This document shows positions 56,417 to 64,000 of a stretch of 64,000 nt of DNA, piece after piece. The notes beneath the pieces are model-generated. The model was not told the origin of the DNA, did no database searches, and saw only the letters and a program-made list of their open reading frames with translations. The position numbers and the translations under genes were made by a program. The DNA is taken from positions 21,123-85,122 of the forward strand of contig MU401625.1 of NCBI GenBank assembly GCA_022579005.1, in the 5' to 3' direction. This DNA is from Poronia punctata (Eukaryota; Ascomycota; Sordariomycetes; Xylariales; Xylariaceae). Within the stretch, counting starts at the first letter, position 1, and every line of letters starts with the position of its first letter.

Positions 56417-58322
56417 CTACCAGCGGGGAGCGTTGAGAATGATGCCCATCAAGACACCACTAATGATTCCAGAGACGGGCAAGGTGAAGATCCAGCCGCC
56501 GTAAATCCATCCGATCATTCGCCAATTGAGAGCGCGCCAGTCACCATTGCAGAGGCCGACACCCACGATAGCACCAGTAATGCACTGTGTGGTGGACACA
56601 GGCAGCTTCAATCGGGTGGCGATGATGACGGTAATGGCACTACCGAGCTCCATGGAAAAGCCACGAGACGGTGAGTTTAGGGTGAGTTTGTTGCCCAGAT
56701 TGCGCATAATGTTGTATCCGTACGTCCAGACACCGATCACCAAAATACTAGCGCCGAAGACTAGAATCCAGGTAGGAACGGGCGCTTTGGTTGGAATCTC
56801 ACCCGTCTTCCAGATATCATAAACAGTGGCAAACGGCCCGATCGCGCTGTAGGACGGATATGTTAGTTTGGGGTTTCAGGGGAAGATGCAAGTCTATCGG
56901 AGACAAGTGGCGTGGGGACACTTACTTGGAGATATCATTAGCGCCGTGTACAAAAGAAGCAGTAGCAGCAGTCATGATCTGAAGGAACGAGTACATGAAC
57001 TCGGCGCGGTTGTCAAAGTGCGTGGCACGAGCATGGGCATCTTCGAGATCACCAGAAAATTTGTCTTTCTTCTTCTGGGCGCTGACGACATCTTGATCAA
57101 CACCGTGGAATACCGCGAGTTTGAAGTACCAAAATAGCATCGCTCCTGAATGCCAAGGCAGGCCTTCTGGCTTTGGCCCAATAAGAGATTTGCGCGGTAC
57201 AGGAGCGATGGTGTGCTCCGACGAATTATCCGAGGTACTTGACGAGTGAGGGCCGCTCTCACCAAGGACTGCCTCTTTATTCGCTGGAGTGGGGAGGCGT
57301 CCGGCTTCGACATCGTCTGGATTATTGATGATTCCGCGCTTGGCATCGAGCTCCTCGCGGGTTAGATGGCCTTCATAGAAGTTGCGAATAGGGCTCTGAA
57401 CATGGGCGGGAGCGGGCGGAGGGTCGGCTCGGCGCAGGAGAAGAGGGCCCTTAAATATATGATACCAACGGATCTGCCAGTCATCCTTGACCACCACACG
57501 CCAGAGCCAGGGCATAAAGAAGACGGCGACCAGCAAGGCCCAGGCGAAACCGACACCCACAATGGTACCGGCAATGCCAGCTTCGGTTAGGTTAACCTCG
57601 TAGCTACCACCTTTCCAGATGAGAAGCATGGCCAACAGGATCGCAGTGAGACCAAAGTAGAAGGGGATCAAAGCAAAGGCTTTCTTGACAGGGTCCTTCC
57701 TTAACATGACTCCGTATTTTGTGCCCAAGAACAAAATCGAAGCAAAAATTGCAGAAATGCCAGGAGCAATGATCCAGGAAAGGAAGACCGAGACAACGCC
57801 GGTGTTGATCACCTCGGTACCCACAGCGGTCGAGGGGGCGACCCAGGTCACCTTGTCAGCACCTATGGAAGCAACCCCCATGCCAATCACCCCGCCGAGC
57901 AAAGAGTGGGTGGTTGAAACAGGCAGACCAATCTTGGTCGCGATCGTGAGCCAGGTAGACGAACCGACAATGGCGCATACCATACCCAGCATCAGGACGG
58001 CGGGCTGGTCTTGATAATGGTCAGGGCTGACGATTTTGGTACGGATCGTATCGGCAACCCGAGATCCGACACCGACCGCACCCGCAAACTCAAAGATACT
58101 AGCACCGATCATGGCCTGGATCAGGGTCACGGATCGCGAGGCAACAGAGGTAGCCCACGAGTTGGCGACATCATTGGCACCTAGATGGCAAGAACAAACG
58201 CGTTAGAGTTGCCAGTTGTGTGATGGGTAACCGCCGACTGGGTACTCACCAATGTTCCAGGCATCGAGTGCCGCGAAAATTACGCCGATAGCGAAGAGAT
58301 AGTCATACTGTACCAGCGACAT
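56417..58322 (-). CDS. pho89: Sodium/phosphate symporter (Pho89/PHO-4 type)
   Basis: Three exons, 58250-58322, 56926-58180 and 56417-56846, encode 585 residues. Exon 1 MSLVQYDYLFAIGVIFAALDAWNIG is followed by GANDVANSWATSVASRS, and the second signature GANDISNAIGPFATVYDIW is completed across the last intron; both GANDVxN/GANDISN repeats are the hallmark of PiT-family transporters, as are the two LPVSTTH and LPVSTTQ copies. Hydrophobic segments fill the N-terminal half and the C-terminal 190 residues; between them lies a hydrophilic cytosolic loop (about 270-400) rich in Ser and Pro, typical of the fungal proteins. High-affinity phosphate uptake at the plasma membrane. Several CACGTG boxes lie upstream. 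Confidence 0.95.
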
Positions 58323-58502
58323 GCTGATGTCCAGTTCTTTGTGGGATGAGGTCTATGAGTTCGCTCCTCTATCAAAGTTGTCGATGGTTTGGAAAGACTA
58401 GATTACCGATACATGCATCAACGGGAGAAGCTATATATGATAGGGGGCGCATGGGTAGGGAAGAAATCTCATATCGCCACTGATTGACATGCGAACGACT
58501 TG

Positions 58503-58508
58503 CACGTG
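58503..58508 (-). promoter_or_regulatory. CACGTG box, candidate Pho4/NUC-1 site (proximal)
   Basis: CACGTG about 181 bases upstream of the pho89 ATG, at a distance suited to a promoter element. bHLH regulators of phosphate starvation (Pho4, NUC-1) bind this core. Confidence 0.5.
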
Positions 58509-58846
58509 TAGAGGTTGACGCTCGATGGTTACTGATGGCCCCTGAGTCCTGACGTGGCCATGATGAGGGGAGCAGATTACCGAAGGGATCTCGACTCATA
58601 TAGGCCAATAATGCGACTGCATCAAAGAACGTGTACAATAAAACCATTTAGCCTCGTCTCATCCATATGCTAACGTCTGCAGTGAATAGTGATGGAAAGG
58701 GTCTCGTCATTGCCCAGAGACGGAGTGGGTACAGGAACTTTAAAATACGGCCAGATCCATCTACCAAGGTCGGCCAAGAAGTAAGAAGGCCGCCACCGAT
58801 CTTTAGAAATTTCCGTTGAATATTTATTCCACGGTGATATAAGCCA

Positions 58847-58852
58847 CACGTG
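58847..58852 (-). promoter_or_regulatory. CACGTG box, candidate Pho4/NUC-1 site (middle)
   Basis: CACGTG flanked as ACACGTGT, about 525 bases upstream of the pho89 ATG. Confidence 0.4.
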
Positions 58853-59263
58853 TATAACACTGGTATCAGGGTCTGTCGTCTATCGATTTAGAGACGGATT
58901 ACGTAGACATGCACCTTTGTTTTGAACGAGGCCATGAGGTAGGGACTAGGGACCGTAGGATGAACCTTTTCCTCGGTCGCAAGGTGGGGGGGATGAACCA
59001 CGGCCGAACTTGGCGAGAATGTTAGAGAAGCCATTGCCGAGTTGAGCATCTCCCTTTGGAAAAAAAAAGTGCGAGAAGATTTTCGAAGCCGTTGCGTTCA
59101 ATTCATAGTAGTGAAAGTCCAAGGACTTGGCGAGTTTTGTAGTGAGGTCGGGACAACAGTGTAGTCGCAAGAGGCTCTTGGCGGGTCTGGTAGCGTGAGC
59201 TTGGCAGATGCTAGGCCCGTCGATATCTACCGACGCCGACCCTATCACAATTGATATGAAATA

Positions 59264-59269
59264 CACGTG
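59264..59269 (+). promoter_or_regulatory. CACGTG(GG) box, candidate high-affinity Pho4 site (distal)
   Basis: Reads CACGTGGG on the plus strand, the stronger form of the yeast Pho4 site, about 940 bases upstream of the pho89 ATG. The distance makes its role uncertain. Confidence 0.3.
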
Positions 59270-59774
59270 GGTGGAACAGTCTGTCTAGAACAGACAAGAA
59301 TGACAAGAGAGAAGTTTTCGATCGGAAAAAAGAAGATGTCAGAGGGCCTTCAAAATTCCGAGAGAAAATCTCGCCCCGCTCCGTTGCCACGGCTTCGGGC
59401 GCCCGCATCAAGCTTCAACTTACTCTATTGAGTTACCCGCCCATTGGTATTGCCGGTTATTCAATTCGGCCGAGCTCCCATTGTAGTGAGTACGGGGCTG
59501 CGAAAGTCGTGCTTTATCTCCTTTTATGGTATTGGACGGATCTAGTTTGCAAGAAAGTAGGAGCGACCAATAGATTCACTCTAATTTAGACTTTATTTTC
59601 GGACACTGTTGGCAAACATCTGTCCAAGTCCCTTGGGCGCACCAGCCATCCGTTTTGTCTATCTAGAAAATATGAGTAGCACAAAAGATCAACTGCACTC
59701 TGATACAAAGGGGACTAGAGTCGAGATTTAGAGTGGTACACATGCGAGATGAGCCCATGGTTTGTTTTGCTACC

Positions 59775-60128
59775 TCAATTTGTCATCCATGCTTCCTTGA
59801 CAAGATCCAGGGTAGGACCCCTCAAACAGATCTAACTGCCCAAATCTGGAAAAGATGCTGCAGCCAAGTGTCCAGATATCCGTAGCTAGATCGATGGGAC
59901 GCTGTTCAGCTTAGGCGAAAATGGCCTCTAGGGGGCGATACAAGGCTAGGATACTGAGCACAAAGCGCAGTGTATAGGCAGGTTTCCAAGCTTGCCCGAA
60001 GTCAGAGAGCATGATTTCAGCATCTCTTAGTGTGGCATAGTCACAAATTCTCCCCAACCAGGCGGGTAGAGCCACACACGGAGGCACATCAGCAGAGAGC
60101 GTTGCGCCATCTAGCCAGACAGAGGGAC
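59775..60128 (-). pseudogene. Relic of an SRPK-like protein kinase
   Basis: On the minus strand a single frame reads LRDAEIMLSDFGQAW, then ALYRPLEAIFA, a stop codon (59911-59913), then RPIDLATDIWTLGCSIF and LFEGSYPG. These are the DFG region (SDFG), the P+1/APE region (RP-LEA) and the subdomain IX motif (DIWTLGC) of an SRPK-type fungal kinase. The N-lobe, the catalytic HRD loop and the C-lobe end are absent, the APE-type segment is altered and there is a stop in the middle, so the copy is dead. It borders the A+T-rich block, which fits decay near repetitive DNA. Confidence 0.85.
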
Positions 60129-60550
60129 ATTAAAAGAAGCTTGGTAATCAGAATAGTATAGAGACTACTTAGTCTAGGTATTCCTGTAGTAGCGTACTCC
60201 CTCTTGTGCAGGTAAAGCAGCCGAAGCTCTATCTACCTTTAGTATGTCTGCTGTCAGCAATAATGCAACTGCACCAACTCGCTAGTTCACTTTCACTGTT
60301 GCACTCTAGGCCGGGATCGCACCTTTAGTCAAAAATATACGTTTAGAGCCCGACCTTTTAACGGGTAACCAAAATAGGTATCTATCCATGATATATCCAA
60401 CGGCCGTTTCTTGTGTCTCTTTACTCTATATATATACTCTTTTGCCTTTAACTTACTTGATCGGTTTTTTGTAGTTAGTCACTGTTTGTTTATAAGAGTG
60501 CCCGAGTTTATATTACGAGGGAGATTGTATTCTATTTGCTTGACCACCTT
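60129..60550. other. Transition into the A+T-rich block
   Basis: Composition shifts here from the mixed-base sequence on the left to the A+T-rich block on the right. No gene is supported; the sequence has runs such as TATATATATAC near 60427-60438. Confidence 0.5.
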
Positions 60551-60932
60551 AATTTCTAAAGGAGAAATCTGTTTAAACAAGGCTAGCTAATTACCTAATT
60601 TAAACTAAAATAGCCATTGTTAAAATACCTCGATTTTTATAAAGTTTATTATTATAAAACAATAACAATGCTTTTTAACTATTATTTTAATTAATTGTAA
60701 ATTTATATAAAACTATATAAATGTTTAAAATAATACTATAACTTTTAGTGTTTTTTTATATATAATATATTGCTATTTAACTTAGTATATTAAAAGGTAA
60801 TATTATTTAATTTTTATTATATATTATTAAATAACTTTATAAGCTAATTTAGCTAATACTTTATTTATTTTTAAAATAGTATTTATAGTTAATTTTAATA
60901 TATAGCATTTTAATATAAGATTTTAATATTAA

Positions 60933-61211
60933 TTCACTTTATAGGTTTATAATAGCGCAGGTTTTCTAACTTAGTTAAATTTTTTTTTTATTTTTTATAT
61001 AGACTATATAGCTTATATAGCTAATACCTGCGCGCCTTACCTTGCACTACTATACTTTATAGCAACATATCAATTTACTTTATAGGTTTATAACAGCGCA
61101 GGTTTTCTAACTTAGTTAAATTTTTTTTTTGTTTTCTATATAGACCATACAGCCTACACAGCTAATACCTGCGCGCCCTACCTTGCACCACTACACCTTA
61201 CAGCAACATAT
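60933..61211. repeat. Pair of about 139-bp direct repeats with internal GCGCAGGT / ACCTGCGC inverted ends
   Basis: Copy 1 (about 60933-61071) and copy 2 (about 61072-61211) align without gaps except near a T-run. In each copy a GC-rich word GCGCAGGT and its inverse ACCTGCGC lie about 75 bases apart, forming inverted ends around the A+T-rich middle. About a dozen positions carry C in copy 2 and T in copy 1, one shows G to A, and only one is reversed. Confidence 0.85.
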
Positions 61212-61419
61212 TCCTATATTTTCTAGGTTAAAATATATACCTTATATAGCTAATTAAAACATATAAAACATGTTTTTATTATTTTAACTTTATATATTAT
61301 TTTTATTGCTTTTTTTAAAAGTTATAAACGTAATATTGTGTTAACTGCTATTATATTAAAAGACCTGTACTTTAACTATATATATTATTATTAAGCCCCT
61401 TGCTTATTTATAGCGTATT

Positions 61420-61870
61420 AGTTTAATTATGTGTTGCTACCCTTATAAAATTCCTATAATTGTATTATAGCCTTTATTTTATATAGTTTATTAGTTTAAT
61501 TATATATTGCTACCCTTGCTTTATTTTGTAGTTATGTTATAGCTTTTAGTTTTATATAGCTTATTAGCTAGATTTTGTATTACGTCCTTTATAAGTATTT
61601 ACTTTTATATTGTAATTATGTTGCAGCCCTTGTTTTATATAGTTTATTAGCTAGATTTTATATTGCGTCCTTTATAAGTTTTTACTTTTATATTAAGGTT
61701 ATGTTATAGCTTTTAGTTTTATATAGCTTATTAGCTAGATTTTATATTGCGTCCTTTATAAGTTTTTATTTTTATATTACAGTTATATTGTAGCCTTTAT
61801 TTTATGTAGCCTATTAAGTAGGTTATATATTACGTCCTTTATAAGTTTTTACTTTTATATTGCAGTTTTA
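61420..61870. repeat. 83-84-bp tandem array, about five to six copies
   Basis: The word GTCCTTTATAAG recurs at 61584, 61667, 61751 and 61834 (spacing 83, 84, 83). Less similar copies precede it at 61430-61560. A further separate copy lies at about 62928-62996. The unit contains TTTTATATAGCTTATTAG. Confidence 0.85.
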
Positions 61871-62039
61871 AAAACTAAAAATAATAATAACAGCAGCAAA
61901 GTAAAAGTAAAGATTTTAATATAGCAACAACCTTAGCGTGCTTAAGCTTTTGCACAAAAATAAAGGGGCTAAAGCTAATGCTAGTAATATAAAATATTAA
62001 AGATAAATTAGAAAAATAAGGTTAAAAAACTTAATAGTA

Positions 62040-62690
62040 TAATTAAAGTTTTTAAAGAAAATATTAAAAAACTTTAAGCTAAAGTTTAAAAACTTAAAAG
62101 AAAACTTTAAAAAACACCTAAGCAAGTAAGAAGAAAATATTAAAAAACTTTAAGCTAAAGTTTAAAAACTTAAAAGAAAACTTTAAAAAATACTTAAGTA
62201 AGTAAAAAAAAAATATTAAAAAACTTTAAGCTAAAGTTTAAAAACTTAAAAAAAAAACTTTAAAAAATACTTAAGCAAGTAAAAAGAAAATATTAAAAAA
62301 CTTTAAGCTAAAGTTTAAAAACTTAAAAAGAAACTTTAAAAAATACCTAAGCAAGTAAAAAGAAAATATTAAAAAACTTTAAGCTAAAGTTTAAAAACTT
62401 AAAAAAAGACTTTATTAAAAAATACCTAAGCAAATAAAAAAAAGATATTAAAAAACTTTAAGCTAAAGTTTAAGAACTTAAAAGAAAACTTTATTAAAAA
62501 ATACTTAAGCAAGTAAGAAAAAGATATTAGAAAACTTTAAGCTAAAGTTTAAAAACTTAAAAAAAGACTTTATTAAAAAATACCTAAGCAAGTAAAAAAA
62601 AAATATTAAAAAATTTTAAGCTAAAGTTTAAAAACTTAAAAAAAAACTTTATTAAAAAATATTTAAGCAAATAAAAGTTAGTAGTATTTA
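62040..62690. repeat. 76-79-bp tandem array, eight copies
   Basis: The near-palindromic word ACTTTAAGCTAAAGT starts at 62071, 62147, 62223, 62300, 62376, 62455, 62534 and (with one change) 62613. Spacing is 76 or 77 in the first five units and 79 in the last three, the difference being a TTA insertion in CTTTATTAAAAAATA. Confidence 0.92.
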
Positions 62691-63539
62691 CTTTTATTTT
62701 AAGCTAACGCTATGCTTTTTTTTTATTAAGTACTAACTATTTTTTAGCTATAAAGTATATTAATAAAAAAGTTACTTAATGCTTTTAGTAATATAAAAAC
62801 TAAAGCAAATTACAAGTTATATAAGGAAATTTATAACTAAGCATATAAGCAAAGCATTATGTTTTAAAATCTTAAAAATATTTATTTAGATTTAAAAATA
62901 AACATAATGCATTATTTATTTTATCCTTTGTTTTATATAGCTTATTAAGCAGATTATATATATTACATCCTTTATAAGTTTTTACTTTAGTATATTTTTA
63001 TTACGTTTATATTATTGCTTTTATAATATTAAATTTATTTTTTATTATTAAAATAATACATTTTTTTACTTTGCAGTACTTGTTTTTTACTTATTATTTT
63101 ATTAGTTATATATATATATGTTATTTATTTAATAGCATAGTAATTATATCTTGCTAAAAGTACTTTAAAGTTAAAAATATAAACTAATTAAATACGCTAA
63201 TTATAGTACTTAATTAACTTTTATTTTATACTATTTTACTTTATTTTAAGTATATTAAGGTATATTTAAAGTATATAACTAAAAAAAAAGTAAGCTACTA
63301 TAAAACTTATACTTTTAATATTACTAACTTGTTATAAAGATAGCATAAAAAAGCAGCAATGTTTTTATAAACTAATATAATTGCTACGCTATTAAATAAA
63401 TAGCTTTTAATTTTATTTTATTTATTTATAGCGTTTATATTGTTACTTTTTAACAATACTTACTTTAAAATTAAAAAATAAGTATACTGTTTTGTTTTAT
63501 ATTATAAACCTTTGCTTTTACTAGTTTTGTTTATATTGT

Positions 63540-63725
63540 TACCTATATACAGCGCTTGCTTTAATTTAGTTTATTAGTAGTTTTTATATTATAACTTTTA
63601 TATAGCGCTTACTTTAATTTATTTTATTAGTAGTTTTTATATTATAACCTTTATATAGCGCTTGTTTTAATTTAATTTATTAGTAGTTTTTGTATTAGTA
63701 CCTTTATACAGCTTTTGCTTTAATA
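63540..63725. repeat. 53-bp tandem array, three to four copies
   Basis: AGCGCTT followed by [G/A]CTTTAATTTA and TTATTAGTAGTTTTTATATT recurs at 63551, 63604 and 63657, with a partial fourth copy near 63710. Confidence 0.85.
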
Positions 63726-64000
63726 TAGTCTTACTTTATATTATAACTTTTATAGTATTGCTTTTATTAGTTATATACATATTATAACCTTTGCTTTTAT
63801 TTAGCATATTATATATACAGTAGTTTACCTAGTTAAGTATTTGTTGTAATTTTAATTTTAATATAAAGCAAATTTTAAATTATTACTATTAAAGTATTTA
63901 TTTGCATTATTTTATATAAACTTTTTAATATAACTTTTTATTTATGCTAATATTTATTTAAGTTATTTTATAACTATTATAATACTTAGCTTATTAGTTA

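Larger units (their letters stand above)
58323..59774. other. Upstream region of pho89, no gene seen
   Basis: Promoter and 5' flank of pho89 on the minus strand. It contains three CACGTG boxes listed separately. Open frames here lack domains. Confidence 0.5.
60551..64000. repeat. A+T-rich, gene-free tandem-repeat block (RIP-affected)
   Basis: From about 60550 to the window end the sequence is overwhelmingly A and T (by eye well under one quarter G+C), TpA-rich, and lacks any long open frame. It contains several distinct direct tandem arrays, listed separately, and a pair of duplicate units that differ mainly by C-to-T. Such blocks in filamentous ascomycetes are typically RIP-degraded repeats in heterochromatin, either pericentromeric, subtelomeric or interspersed. 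The block runs off the right edge, so its full size is unknown. Confidence 0.9.

Noticed and set aside
62040..62690. A coiled-coil-like reading of the 76-79-bp array with CAA-to-TAA stops
   Set aside because: A 76- or 79-bp period changes frame at each copy, so a continuous protein is impossible; the pattern is a by-product of A+T-rich repeats.
60551..64000. Mitochondrial DNA insertion or mitochondrial contig end
   Set aside because: No mitochondrial gene fragment is visible, and the tandem arrays with one-directional C-to-T changes fit nuclear RIP better.
60551..64000. CRISPR-like array because of regular repeats
   Set aside because: Repeats are directly adjacent units without unique spacers, in a eukaryotic nuclear context.

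Overview
The window is a piece of nuclear chromosome from a filamentous ascomycete (Pezizomycotina, most likely a Sordariomycete). Short spliceosomal introns (about 50-215 nt) with GT..AG ends and CTAAC/CTGAC-type branch sites, intron-bearing tRNA genes, secreted plant-cell-wall enzymes, relics of polyketide synthase and kinase genes, and an A+T-rich repeat block with RIP-like C-to-T decay all point the same way. Gene models were built by hand from frame, splice signals and protein-family similarity; species assignment is inference.

Layout, left to right. 1-570: 5' part of a secreted protein gene cut by the window edge. 571-7147: mostly non-coding, with an intron-bearing tRNA-Thr, a secreted GH43 glycosidase and a decayed PKS ketoreductase relic. 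7148-9929: a convergent pair, a cytochrome c peroxidase-like enzyme and the SUMO ligase Nse2. 13203-14420: unrecognised disordered protein. 15455-16399: four-exon secreted protein of unknown function. 16751-18212: L-galactonate dehydratase (D-galacturonate catabolism). 19500-21057: Baeyer-Villiger-type flavin monooxygenase. 23585-24802: double GFA-domain protein. 25206-26943: GDP-mannose pyrophosphorylase-like protein. 27904-28832: proteasome subunit alpha-4. 30638-33557: transcription factor Bye1 with a 7-nt first exon. 33966-39833: a divergent pair of surface proteins, one GPI-anchored and one giant Ser/Thr-rich protein with internal repeats. 40936-43909: an M24 peptidase-like protein and an SDR-like protein whose intron hosts a tRNA-Met on the other strand. 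44131-47036: ten-exon secreted GH3 beta-glucosidase. 47740-48472: a surface-protein gene broken by one stop codon. 49343-50459: nitrilase-family hydrolase. 50768-51029: tRNA-Asp and tRNA-Pro. 54230-54541: a 103-aa protein with DnaJ-like CxxCxGxG motifs. 56417-58322: phosphate permease Pho89. 59775-60128: relic of an SRPK-like kinase. About 60550-64000: A+T-rich, gene-free tandem-repeat block.

Functionally, GH43, GH3 and L-galactonate dehydratase fit use of plant cell walls and pectin. The housekeeping genes (Nse2, alpha-4, Bye1, GMPP-like, Pho89) are intact. Decayed genes concentrate in the gene-poor stretches and next to the A+T-rich block. I saw no multi-gene operon-like system or intact biosynthetic cluster; the most unusual items are the RIP-marked repeat block, the tRNA nested antisense in a protein-gene intron, the single-stop-codon gene and the giant Ser/Thr-rich protein.
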